Shown here piece by piece: positions 1 through 8,257 of a stretch of DNA of 64,000 bases (the stretch's first letter is position 1; each line of letters opens with the position of its first letter). A program made the position numbers and the translations under genes. Source of the DNA: Saprospiraceae bacterium (GTDB lineage Bacteria > Bacteroidota > Bacteroidia > Chitinophagales > Saprospiraceae); the NCBI GenBank assembly GCA_016710265.1, contig JADJJL010000001.1:806001-870000 (forward strand), written 5' to 3'. Under the pieces are notes generated by a model. That model searched no databases and had not been told where the DNA came from. It saw nothing but the letters and a program-made list of their open reading frames with translations.

Positions 1-68
1 CGGCCATCAAAATTATCGAAAGCAAGAAAATCACCTTCCTTCCGAAGAAACCCATGAAAGCAGATTGA
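1..68 (+). CDS. ssb: C-terminal fragment of a probable single-stranded DNA-binding protein
   Basis: In the third frame the window opens inside a reading frame that ends with TGA at 66-68. The visible residues include ITFLPKKP, which resembles the last beta-strand of short Bacteroidota SSB proteins that lack the acidic tail. The assignment is supported mainly by context: ssb often sits directly upstream of gldE-gldD in this phylum. Only 21 residues are visible, so this is a guess from a short tail and gene order. The second frame is also open here, up to 94, but looks less protein-like. Confidence 0.4.
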   Translation, partial: AIKIIESKKITFLPKKPMKAD

Positions 69-125
69 CTGAATCAGATGAACCTGGCCAATAATTCTTT
101 GTTCAGTAAACCTCAAATCTTTTAA

Positions 126-1538
126 TTGGAACCATCTGACCCTTATTCGAGTAATCTCCTGATAGCCCTGCTGGGATTTCTGTACCTTGATTTTTATGCA
201 ATTGGCCTTATCCTATTTTTTATTTTTTTGGTGATTCTATCTGGTCTGTTTAGTGGATCCGAAGTTGCATACATGTCTTTGTCTCCGACCAATCTCGAAA
301 GTCTTGAAGAAGAAGATAGTGATGCTGCAAGAAGAGTAATCCAAATGCGTCACAAGGTCAAACATTTTATTGCCCTTATTTTGGTTTGCAACACGATCGT
401 CAATATTGGCATTGCTTTACTGTTGGAGCATATATTGTCAAGTTATGTTCCTGCCTCTAGTTATGTGGGTATATCCACATGGATCATTTCGCAATTTGGA
501 TGGGTATCTGTAGAACCTGATCAAATTAATCATATATTTAATTTTATCATTGCTGTTATTGGCGCTACTTCCATCATCATTTTCTTTGGTGAAATCATGC
601 CAAAAATATATAGCCAGATTCACAATGTGCGGTTTGCAAAATCAATGTCTCTGCCATTAAAGGTTCTTGAATTTTTTGTCTCTCCATTTACATACCCGTT
701 GGTTGCACTTAGTACAAGGGTAGAAAAACATTTATTAGAAAGAAAGCTTGGTACATCGAGCACAGCGAGAGAGGATTTGGATGCAGCCATTGATTTGGCA
801 GTCAGTGATGGGATGAACAGTTCTAATCAAGTAGAAATGTTGAAAGGAATCATTAAATTTAACGATGTATCGGTTTCACAAGTAATGACCTCAAGAACTG
901 AAGTTTGTGGAATAGATTTAAAAGCACCATTTGAAGAAGTGCTACAAATTGTGAAAGAAAATGGATATTCTCGCTTTCCTATTTATATTGAAGATTTTGA
1001 TAAAATTACCGGAATACTATATGCCAAAGATCTAATCAGCCATCTTGATAAAGGAAATGAATTTGAATGGCAAAATTTGATTCGTTCCAACTTACTTTAT
1101 GTTCCTGAAACCCGTAAAATTCATGATCTGTTGAATGATTTTCAAGTCAAAAAATTACACATGTCCATCGTTGTCGATGAATATGGAGGCACAAGCGGAA
1201 TTGTGACTTTGGAAGACATCATGGAAGAAATAGTAGGAGAGATTTCTGACGAGTTTGATGATGATGGAGATCTTAACTTTACCAGATTGGATGCCAATAA
1301 TTATGTCTTCGAAGGAAAAACTCTCATCAATGATATGTGTAGAGTGGTTGGAGTAGATTTATCGGATATGGACTTGCACAGAGGCTCTGCAGATAGTATC
1401 GCAGGCCTGATTCTCGAACACACCGGAGAAATGCCTAAAAAAGACCAGGAGCTTAGTATTCTCAATATTAAACTCAAGGTCCTTTCGGTCAGTAAAAAAA
1501 GAATTGAGAAAATTCAAATCACCACATTCCAACTCTAA
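126..1538 (+). CDS. gldE: GldE, gliding-motility CNNM/CBS membrane protein
   Basis: This 470-residue protein has the CorC/HlyC layout: an N-terminal membrane domain of the CNNM (DUF21) type at about 20-200, with SGSEVAYMSL near 43-52 and GEIMPK near 155-160; a CBS pair at about 245-375, containing YSRFPIY and DEYGGTSGIV; and a C-terminal CorC/HlyC domain at about 383-465. In Flavobacterium GldE supports GldD and the gliding/T9SS machinery; its biochemical role is not clear. The start is TTG at 126, because no in-frame ATG precedes the first membrane segment. The gene is followed after 5 bases by gldD, so the two are almost certainly co-transcribed, probably from upstream of the window. Without gldD it would look like a generic hemolysin/CorC protein. 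Confidence 0.9.
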   Translation: MEPSDPYSSNLLIALLGFLYLDFYAIGLILFFIFLVILSGLFSGSEVAYMSLSPTNLESLEEEDSDAARRVIQMRHKVKHFIALILVCNTIVNIGIALLLEHILSSYVPASSYVGISTWIISQFGWVSVEPDQINHIFNFIIAVIGATSIIIFFGEIMPKIYSQIHNVRFAKSMSLPLKVLEFFVSPFTYPLVALSTRVEKHLLERKLGTSSTAREDLDAAIDLAVSDGMNSSNQVEMLKGIIKFNDVSVSQVMTSRTEVCGIDLKAPFEEVLQIVKENGYSRFPIYIEDFDKITGILYAKDLISHLDKGNEFEWQNLIRSNLLYVPETRKIHDLLNDFQVKKLHMSIVVDEYGGTSGIVTLEDIMEEIVGEISDEFDDDGDLNFTRLDANNYVFEGKTLINDMCRVVGVDLSDMDLHRGSADSIAGLILEHTGEMPKKDQELSILNIKLKVLSVSKKRIEKIQITTFQL

Positions 1539-1543
1539 GATTA

Positions 1544-2155
1544 ATGAATTTCAAAAAATTTATTTTTTCCAAACAGTTCTTTTCTATTTTATTAATTTCA
1601 TTTCTATTATGTTCCTGTGAAGAAAGAACCTATACTCCCAAACCGCGGACTTTTCCAAGAGTAGAATTACCAGCACATGAATACACGGCTTTTCAGGAAA
1701 TGGATTGTCCATTTAAATTTGATATGCCAGTTTATTGTAAAGTTGAAAAAGATTCTACTTTTTTTGATGAAAAAGCTCCAAGTAAATGCTGGTTTAATCT
1801 TGAATTTCCAACATTGAATGGAAGTCTATATTGTTCTTATCAAGACATTGGAAGTAAAAAAGACCTTGAGAAATACATCAATGAAGCTTTCAGAATGGTG
1901 AAAGAGCATCACATCAAAGCCGATTATATTGAAGAACTACCTTATAGTAAAGAGAATCGTGTCTTTGGTATGATCTTCAATTTGGAAGGCGCTGCTGCGT
2001 CTTCGTTTCAATTTTATTTGACCGATTCGTCACAACATTTCATTCGTGGTTCCTTGTATTTTAACACCCAAATTCGTCCAGACTCATTGGCGCCTTTTTA
2101 TGAATTTATTAAATTGGACATCATACATTTGGTGAACACGTTTGAGTGGGAATAA
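1544..2155 (+). CDS. gldD: GldD, gliding-motility lipoprotein
   Basis: This is a 203-residue lipoprotein. A basic, hydrophobic signal peptide ends in LLCSC, so the lipidated residue is probably Cys25. The mature start carries YTPKPRTFPRVELP, which matches the PKPRG-FR-ELP signature of GldD. GldD is needed for gliding and T9SS function in Flavobacterium, and probably sits in the periplasm anchored to a membrane. The start lies 5 bases after gldE, and the gldE-gldD order is the conserved one. Two exported proteins with T9SS sorting domains occur in this window, at 14823-16931 and 36372-37514, consistent with a working system. The short tail after 2155 shows no clear terminator. Confidence 0.9.
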   Translation: MNFKKFIFSKQFFSILLISFLLCSCEERTYTPKPRTFPRVELPAHEYTAFQEMDCPFKFDMPVYCKVEKDSTFFDEKAPSKCWFNLEFPTLNGSLYCSYQDIGSKKDLEKYINEAFRMVKEHHIKADYIEELPYSKENRVFGMIFNLEGAAASSFQFYLTDSSQHFIRGSLYFNTQIRPDSLAPFYEFIKLDIIHLVNTFEWE

Positions 2156-2200
2156 ATTTTATTATTAAATAATATTAAGCGATTCTTTTTTCATTCGTGC

Positions 2201-2863
2201 CTATTTCCCTATAAACATCCAGTTAGCGTCCAGTTTTAAAATACTTGATGTTGAAAATACTTTACTGAAAACTCTCTCATTAAATTCCTCATTGTGCTGA
2301 ATATCTTCTTTGTCTTCCGCCAATCTATTAAAAATGACTATTCCATTGGGATTTAAAAGTTCTTTCAGACCTTGTGAAAATTCGATGGTTAAAAATTCTG
2401 AAGGAACTTTGGAATCCAAAAATACATCCATACAAATTAAATCAAATTTTTGATTGGCTTCTTTTACAAATTTTAATGCATTGGAATGAATAATTTTAAC
2501 TCCTTCTTGGAATTCATTTCGAACATATTTTTTAAACAATTGAATAATCACTTCATCTAATTCGACTGCGGTGATCAATGCATTTGATTTAAATATTTGT
2601 CTGAGCATATGAGGAATACTTCCCATTCCCAAGCCCAAAACCAATACTGAATTTACATTTTTTAACTCCTCACTGATAGAATGAAAAGAATCCAAGAAAT
2701 TAGTGTACTTATCTTCAAAAGAATATACCGCTCCTTGAGTAACCAATTTAAATCTGCCACTAGAAAGGAATAGTTTAAGCTGTGGATTGATTTCTGACTT
2801 TTGATTTTCAATTCGGACATCTATCAAATAGCTTAACCATCGATCAATCTTCCAGGGTCGCAA
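2201..2863 (-). CDS. Spermidine-synthase-like SAM-dependent methyltransferase-fold protein
   Basis: This 220-residue protein has a class I methyltransferase fold: motif I VLVLGLGMGSIP at about 73-84, an acidic loop VELDEVI at about 99-105, and DLICMDVF at about 141-148. The overall pattern is that of spermidine synthase and its relatives. It lacks the longer N-terminal beta domain of true spermidine synthases, so the substrate cannot be named. The start is read as TTG at 2863, since a stop lies upstream in frame and no ATG is available. It begins 30 bases after metG on the same strand and is likely transcribed with it. Confidence 0.7.
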   Translation of the reverse strand: MRPWKIDRWLSYLIDVRIENQKSEINPQLKLFLSSGRFKLVTQGAVYSFEDKYTNFLDSFHSISEELKNVNSVLVLGLGMGSIPHMLRQIFKSNALITAVELDEVIIQLFKKYVRNEFQEGVKIIHSNALKFVKEANQKFDLICMDVFLDSKVPSEFLTIEFSQGLKELLNPNGIVIFNRLAEDKEDIQHNEEFNERVFSKVFSTSSILKLDANWMFIGK

Positions 2864-2893
2864 AGCAAAATTCTTTAAGCTGATGACTTATTT

Positions 2894-5029
2894 TTATTTT
2901 ACACTAAATCCGCTAGGCCAATTTTGATCCGGAGAAACAAAAGAAAGTTGACCACTTTCATTTTCAGCCATCAGGATCATGCCTTTTGATTCTATTCCTC
3001 TAATGGTCCTTGGAGCCAGGTTGGCCAAAATGAGCACTTCCTTACCAATAATATCCGTAGGCTTAAAATATTCTGCAATACCACTCACCACCACTCTTTT
3101 TTCATATCCAAGATCCACTTGTAATTTTAGAAGTTTATCGGCTTTTGGGACGGCCTCTGCTTCCAGGATCTTTGCGGTGCGAATGTCCATTTTCATGAAA
3201 TCATCGTAGCTGATTTCAGATTTCTGAGGAAGATATTGTATTGTAGTTAGTTCTGTATTACTCACGTTGGTTAGATGAAGTTTGTCAATTTGTTTTTGGA
3301 TTAACTCGTCGTCAATTTTTGTAAAGAGATATTCTGCTGTATTTAATTTATGCCCAACATTAATAAGAGCCTCCCCCTCTGCCAATTGGTCCATCATTCT
3401 TAACATGTCTCCGGATTGGATCTCCGGAAGATTTAAAATCTTACGCAATCTATTGGACGCAAACGGTAAAAATGGATGCATGGCCACAGAAAGTGCCGTG
3501 ACATAGTGTAATGCCAGATTCATGATGGCTTCTACCATTTCCGGATCTTCCTTCTGATTTTTCCAGGGTTCGTTAAGTTGTAGCAATTGATTCCCCTGTG
3601 TCGAAATTTCCATCAAACACTTCATGGCTGCCCTAAAATCAAAATCTCTGTGACATTGATTTAACTCATCCAACTTGTCAAAAAGATAAAGACATTCTGT
3701 ATCGTGAAATCCGCCCATGTCGTCTGGTGCAACACCAGTAAATATAGAATCTGGATCAAAATCTGTAACAAATCCGTCGTAATACTTATGGGTTAGTACC
3801 AATACTCTATGGACAAAATTTGATAAGTTATTGACCAATTCATTGTTGTAAGCCTCTTGAAATCCTTTCCAGGTAAATTCACTGTCTTTTTGCTCGGGCA
3901 TGTTTTTAATCAGATAATACCTGAGAGCATCTTCATGTCCCACAAGATCCTCAAGAAATTCATGCACCCATATGGCCCAATTGCGCGAGGTGGAAATCTT
4001 TTGATCTTCAAGATTCATAAACTGATTGGCGGGCACATTGGTAGGGAGGATAAAATCTCCATGCGCTTTTAATAAAGCTGGAAAAATAATACAATGAAAT
4101 ACAATATTGTCCTTACCAATAAAATGGATCAACTCTGTATCTTCCTTAAGCCAATATTCTTTCCAATCTTTATTTTCCCTTTCAGCCCATTGTTTGGTCG
4201 CAGACAGGTATCCTATAGGTGCGTCCATCCAAACGTATAGTTTTTTCCCAATGCTGCCGGGAATATCTTGAGGTACATCGACCCCCCAATCCAAATCTCT
4301 GGTCATGGCACGGGATTGTAGTCCGTTATCAATCCAGGATTTGCATTGTCCTATCACATGACTTTTCCATTGATCAGGATCGTGATGCGGTTTTTCATTG
4401 AGCGTCCCTTGTTCTATAAATTCTTTAAGCCACTTTTCATCTTTTTCCAAGGGTAGATACCAATGGGTTGTTTTTTTAAAAATGGGTGTATTTCCACTTA
4501 AGACTGACTTTGGATTGATTAAGTCTGTTGGATTTAACGAACTGCCACATTGTTCACATTGGTCTCCATAAGCTGCTTCATATCCACATTTGGGACAGGT
4601 ACCTGTTATATATCGATCTGCTAAAAATTGGCCAACTGATTCATCATAATATTGTGCAGTCTCTTTTTCTTCAAATACACCTTTATTATAAAGTACTTTA
4701 AAAAACTCTTGCGAAGTTTCGTGGTGAATTTTATCCGATGTTCTTCCGTAATAATCAAACGAGATACCAATTCCTTTAAAAGTTGATTCAAATAACTGAT
4801 GGTATTTGTCTATGATTTGTTGAGGAGAAGTTCCATCCTTCATCGCGCGCATGGTGATAGCAGCACCATGTTCATCTGACCCACATATAAAAACGATGTC
4901 TTTGTCCATCAGTCTCATGAATCTGACATAGACATCAGCAGGTAGATATGCTCCAGCCAAATGACCAATGTGCAACGGCCCATTGGCGTATGGTAATGCT
5001 GCAGTGATTAAATGGCGGACAGGATCCAT
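2894..5029 (-). CDS. metG: Methionyl-tRNA synthetase
   Basis: This 711-residue enzyme charges tRNA-Met with methionine in the cytoplasm. The class I signature PLHIGHLAG is at about 19-27, and the KMSKS loop appears as KISTS near residue 342. A zinc-knuckle insert, with CPKCGYEAAYGDQCEQCGSS, lies near 145-165. The C-terminal 110 residues form an EMAPII-type tRNA-binding domain (MDIRTAKI, RTIRGIESKGMIL), typical of dimeric bacterial MetG. Length and domain order are normal. Upstream on the minus strand lies a TATCTTCG, a near match to the -7 element, at about 5059-5066. Confidence 0.97.
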   Translation of the reverse strand: MDPVRHLITAALPYANGPLHIGHLAGAYLPADVYVRFMRLMDKDIVFICGSDEHGAAITMRAMKDGTSPQQIIDKYHQLFESTFKGIGISFDYYGRTSDKIHHETSQEFFKVLYNKGVFEEKETAQYYDESVGQFLADRYITGTCPKCGYEAAYGDQCEQCGSSLNPTDLINPKSVLSGNTPIFKKTTHWYLPLEKDEKWLKEFIEQGTLNEKPHHDPDQWKSHVIGQCKSWIDNGLQSRAMTRDLDWGVDVPQDIPGSIGKKLYVWMDAPIGYLSATKQWAERENKDWKEYWLKEDTELIHFIGKDNIVFHCIIFPALLKAHGDFILPTNVPANQFMNLEDQKISTSRNWAIWVHEFLEDLVGHEDALRYYLIKNMPEQKDSEFTWKGFQEAYNNELVNNLSNFVHRVLVLTHKYYDGFVTDFDPDSIFTGVAPDDMGGFHDTECLYLFDKLDELNQCHRDFDFRAAMKCLMEISTQGNQLLQLNEPWKNQKEDPEMVEAIMNLALHYVTALSVAMHPFLPFASNRLRKILNLPEIQSGDMLRMMDQLAEGEALINVGHKLNTAEYLFTKIDDELIQKQIDKLHLTNVSNTELTTIQYLPQKSEISYDDFMKMDIRTAKILEAEAVPKADKLLKLQVDLGYEKRVVVSGIAEYFKPTDIIGKEVLILANLAPRTIRGIESKGMILMAENESGQLSFVSPDQNWPSGFSVK

Positions 5030-5180
5030 TTTTTAAGAGGCTCGTTTTTTAAAAATAATGCGAAGATAAGCCGATCCAACAAAGTAAAAGATCTTATATA
5101 AAAAAAATGTGAATATGATTTGTTAATGCAATCTGAGGCATTGATTTTCAGGATCTAATATTTATATCAACCCGCAAGAT

Positions 5181-6089
5181 TTACTTAGTTTCATCTATGG
5201 GTTTTAACTCATTTTTTTTATAATTTGAAATCAAGGGATGAATAAAAACTGAACTTAAAATGAGAAAGACACCTATATAAAACCAAAAATTCAATTCCTT
5301 ATGCTCTTTTAATAAGACAATTGACAAAATAATTCCATACACCGTCTCCATATTAAAAGCCAGCATGGCACTGAATGCCGATAATTTTTTCATGGCTTTT
5401 AATGCTAAAGCATATGGAATGACTGTGCATGCAAGTGAAAGAATTACCAGATAAAACCAATCTGTTTGATTGGGTAAAAACTTGATTTCTGTTTGGTCCC
5501 AATACATGAATGGTAAAATCAAAGAAATAAAAATCCAAACTGAAAGCAACTCAATCCAAGTGATCACCATCGGTTCGGAGTTGACAATGTACTTTTTATT
5601 GAGCGTGGCAAACAAAGCAGAAAAAGCAGCAGCCAGCATTCCAACCAACAAACCAATTCTATAATCTCCACTGATGCTTCCATTGATTAATAATATTCCT
5701 GGAATGATGGCCAAGCCAATCACAGCATCTTTCCACATAATCGGTCTTCTATGCAACCATGCTTCCATAAATGCGGTCATCACGGAGATGGTAGATAAAC
5801 AGATCATAGCAATGGATGCATTCGCTAATTTAATGGATCCATAAAAACAAATCCAATGGAGGGCAACAATGATTCCAATTCCACCAAAAATTTTTAAATT
5901 GTGAGGATTAAGTGTTGCAAACATTTTGTGATGATACATCCAGGGTAACATAATCACCCAGGTCAAAAGTGCTCTCCACCAAACCAAAGTAACCGCTGGC
6001 AAATCGATGACATATCCCAGGACTCCTGTAAATCCAAATAAAAATACAGCCAAATGAACATAGAAATAGGAGCGAACCATTGAATTCAT
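5181..6089 (-). CDS. EamA/DMT-family membrane exporter
   Basis: This 302-residue protein consists of about ten hydrophobic helices arranged as two EamA repeats (about 8-140 and 155-290), the layout of the drug/metabolite transporter superfamily. The first repeat shows the family's WWRALLTW stretch after the second helix, and the second ends with ETVYGIILSIVLLKE, typical of EamA repeat 2. The substrate cannot be told from sequence. It is divergent from the peroxiredoxin gene at 6210, with only about 100 bases between. The start could also be the methionine three codons downstream. The tail is lysine-rich and cytoplasmic. Confidence 0.85.
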   Translation of the reverse strand: MNSMVRSYFYVHLAVFLFGFTGVLGYVIDLPAVTLVWWRALLTWVIMLPWMYHHKMFATLNPHNLKIFGGIGIIVALHWICFYGSIKLANASIAMICLSTISVMTAFMEAWLHRRPIMWKDAVIGLAIIPGILLINGSISGDYRIGLLVGMLAAAFSALFATLNKKYIVNSEPMVITWIELLSVWIFISLILPFMYWDQTEIKFLPNQTDWFYLVILSLACTVIPYALALKAMKKLSAFSAMLAFNMETVYGIILSIVLLKEHKELNFWFYIGVFLILSSVFIHPLISNYKKNELKPIDETK

Positions 6090-6156
6090 ATAATGAAAGC
6101 TAAGATCTGGAATTCCAAAGAGTTAAGTATTCGTTTTGGAATGACCAATATAAATA

Positions 6157-6187
6157 TTTGTAAAATTGACACAAATATCTATTTTTG
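6157..6187 (+). promoter_or_regulatory. Bacteroidota-type promoter for the peroxiredoxin-clpS-aat genes
   Basis: A TTTG at 6157-6160 is followed after 19 bases by TATTTTTG at 6180-6187, an exact match to the Bacteroidota form TTTG-N19-TAnnTTTG. Transcription would start near 6191-6194, so an upstream ATG at 6093 cannot be the start of the following gene. Confidence 0.75.
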
Positions 6188-6209
6188 TGCCCTCTTAAAA
6201 AGATCTAAT

Positions 6210-6689
6210 TTGAAAATATTACAAACCGGCGATCTGGCACCTGAATTTTCAACGGTGAATACTGAGCGAAAAAAGATTTCATTGTCAGAGTATCGAGGTA
6301 AAAATGTGGTTCTACTTTTCTTTCCTTTTGCATTCACGAGTGTTTGTACCAAGGAACTTTGCATGATGAGAGATGACATCACAAAATATTCTGCAATGAA
6401 TGCAGAAATTTTTGCGATTTCTGTGGACAGTCCACACGCATTAAAAAAATTTAAGGAAGAGCAGAATTTACCATTTCAGTTACTTACTGATTTTAACAAA
6501 AACATATCTTCTTCATATGGTTGTCTTTACGAAGAGTTCCATCTTGGACTAAAAGGAGTTTCCAAGAGGTCTGCTTTTGTAATTGATAAAAATGGGATAA
6601 TTCGATATGAAGAAATTTTAGAAAATGCCGGAGAAATTCCTAACTTCGTGCTTATAAATCAAAACCTCGAATCTTTAATTGAGCAATAA
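6210..6689 (+). CDS. Peroxiredoxin (AhpC/TSA family)
   Basis: From TTG at 6210 the protein is 159 residues and begins KILQTGDLAPEF, the standard N-terminus of a peroxiredoxin. The peroxidatic cysteine is Cys46 in AFTSVCTKEL, with Cys51 close behind. It would reduce peroxides in the cytoplasm using a thiol donor. The frame stays open back to an ATG at 6093, but those 39 residues are not family-like and contain a consensus promoter, so the TTG start is preferred. The stop at 6689 is one base before clpS. Confidence 0.85.
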   Translation: MKILQTGDLAPEFSTVNTERKKISLSEYRGKNVVLLFFPFAFTSVCTKELCMMRDDITKYSAMNAEIFAISVDSPHALKKFKEEQNLPFQLLTDFNKNISSSYGCLYEEFHLGLKGVSKRSAFVIDKNGIIRYEEILENAGEIPNFVLINQNLESLIEQ

Positions 6690-6690
6690 A

Positions 6691-6993
6691 ATGATGAATT
6701 CGCAATCCAAACCATGGCAAGATCTTGAAGATGATATTCTCGTAGAGGAATTTACTGGAGATATTTCAGAGATCGTTGTTTACAATGATGATGTGAATAC
6801 ATTTGACTGGGTCATTGAGAGTTTTATGGAAGTATGCAAGCATAGCTTCGAGCAAGCTGAACAATTATCCATGATGGTTCACTTCAGAGGAAAGGCATCT
6901 GTAAAAAGAGGAATATTTGATATTCTAAGACCTATGAAGGATGCACTTTGTGAAAGAGGACTCTCTGCCGTCATTGAGACCATTAAAGTTTAA
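6691..6993 (+). CDS. clpS: ClpS, adaptor of the ClpAP protease
   Basis: This 100-residue protein contains the ClpS core IVVYNDDVNTFDWVIESFM followed by the second half with MVHFRGKASVKRG. ClpS binds N-terminal Leu, Phe, Trp or Tyr residues and hands those proteins to ClpA-type unfoldases for degradation by ClpP. The N-terminal 20 residues are flexible and acidic, as expected for the part that enters the unfoldase. The ATG at 6691 is chosen over a TTG at 6679 because the preceding gene ends at 6689. Aat follows five bases downstream, so the N-degron recognition and tagging enzymes share one transcript. Confidence 0.92.
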   Translation: MMNSQSKPWQDLEDDILVEEFTGDISEIVVYNDDVNTFDWVIESFMEVCKHSFEQAEQLSMMVHFRGKASVKRGIFDILRPMKDALCERGLSAVIETIKV

Positions 6994-6998
6994 AAACT

Positions 6999-7694
6999 GT
7001 GCCGGTATTTTTATTACCGGATCTTATCCAAAAATTTCCAGACGCTTCATTCGCTGAGCCTACAGGCCTGTTGGCTGTCGGCGGACAACTAAATACCGAT
7101 TCAATACTTGAAGCATATCAAAATGGAATTTTTCCTTGGTATCACGTGGATGAAGCTCCTCATTGGTATTGTTTGACTCCCAGATTAATGTTGGTTCCTC
7201 AAGAAGTCAATATTAGCAAAAGTATGCGTTCCTTAATAAAAGCATCAAAATATACATTGAGTTGTGACACCCATTTTATTGAAGTGATGAATGCTTGCAG
7301 AAACATTGAAAGAAAAAATCAAGATGGGAGTTGGATCCATTATGAAATTATGGATGCCTTCAACCAATTACATAAAGAAGGGATTGCCCATTCTGTTGAA
7401 GTTTGGAGAGATCAACAAATGGTTGGAGGACTTTATGGGCTTGCCATTGGAGATATGTTCTGCGGTGAATCCATGTTTGCCATCGAGCCAAACACTTCAA
7501 AATTGGCTTTGATAGGCTTATGCAAACTCTTACAGAAAAAGGAATTCAAATACGTCGATTGCCAACAAGACACTCCTCATTTAAAAAGTATGGGGGCGAA
7601 ACTAATCTCAAAAGCTGATTTTTTTAGCTTCCTGCAAGAAAATAAAACGAAAGAAATAATAAGAGAAAAATGGATTGAAGCTGTGTTATTATAA
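6999..7694 (+). CDS. aat: Leucyl/phenylalanyl-tRNA-protein transferase
   Basis: This 231-residue enzyme transfers Leu or Phe from charged tRNA to proteins beginning with Lys or Arg, making them ClpS targets. Family motifs visible are EPTGLLAVGGQL, YQNGIFPWYH, SVEVWRDQQMVGGLYGLAIGDMFCGESMF and DCQQDTPHLKSMGA. The start is GTG at 6999, five bases after clpS. The last codons overlap by 6 bases the end of the convergent thioredoxin-like gene at 7689. Placement directly behind clpS is a strong functional link. Confidence 0.95.
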   Translation: MPVFLLPDLIQKFPDASFAEPTGLLAVGGQLNTDSILEAYQNGIFPWYHVDEAPHWYCLTPRLMLVPQEVNISKSMRSLIKASKYTLSCDTHFIEVMNACRNIERKNQDGSWIHYEIMDAFNQLHKEGIAHSVEVWRDQQMVGGLYGLAIGDMFCGESMFAIEPNTSKLALIGLCKLLQKKEFKYVDCQQDTPHLKSMGAKLISKADFFSFLQENKTKEIIREKWIEAVLL

Positions 7695-8177
7695 CATCTC
7701 TTTAAGCTTCTTATCCAAATTTTTCTCATCGCCTGGAGTATAACCGGAATGAGAATAAACAATATTTCCATTATTATCCACCACGAAGGTTTGAGGAACT
7801 GATTGAAAACCCAATTTTTTCAAACTTTCTCTATTGACATCCGACAAGATAGTGTAAGACCAATTTTTTTGTTGAACCATGGGTTTTACTTTGTTCAATT
7901 GTTGGATATCGTCTATGGTCACTGCCATTACTTCGATCCCTGATGCTTGCCAATCCTTGTAAATTGTTTTCATTGCATCCAATTCTTTTTTACATGGGGA
8001 ACACCAGGTCGCCCAAAAGCTAATGACGGTCAATTTATTCTTTGGAAATTGCTTGTTCATATCATAGGCTTTTCCGTCCAGTGTTTTTAAAGTCAATGAT
8101 GGAAATTTTTTACTGGTATTTGAGAAAGACAACATTGCCAAAGTGATACAAATGACTGAAAGTCGTAATAAGCCCAT
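7689..8177 (-). CDS. TlpA/ResA-like thiol-disulfide protein
   Basis: The 162-residue protein has an N-terminal hydrophobic signal or anchor (MGLLRLSVICITLAML) followed by a thioredoxin fold of the AhpC/TSA-Redoxin type. The active site is FWATWCSPCKKE, with Cys59 and Cys62, and the cis-proline loop is SVPQTFVVD. It should act in the periplasm in reducing or making disulfides. The ATG at 8177 is preferred to an ATG at 8243 because it places the signal peptide at the N-terminus. It is divergent from a DUF6029 barrel gene and close to an Omp28-like gene that also has a CxxC pair. Confidence 0.87.
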   Translation of the reverse strand: MGLLRLSVICITLAMLSFSNTSKKFPSLTLKTLDGKAYDMNKQFPKNKLTVISFWATWCSPCKKELDAMKTIYKDWQASGIEVMAVTIDDIQQLNKVKPMVQQKNWSYTILSDVNRESLKKLGFQSVPQTFVVDNNGNIVYSHSGYTPGDEKNLDKKLKEML

Positions 8178-8257
8178 GATTTTTATGTTTAGATAATTTA
8201 GACGTAAAGTTGATTCAAAAATTACAGTAATTTGGGCCTTCAAATAGGATTTAACGA

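Noticed and set aside
2..94. Second open frame at the left edge
   Set aside because: It would end at 94 but reads less like a protein tail than the frame ending at 68, which matches short SSB ends.
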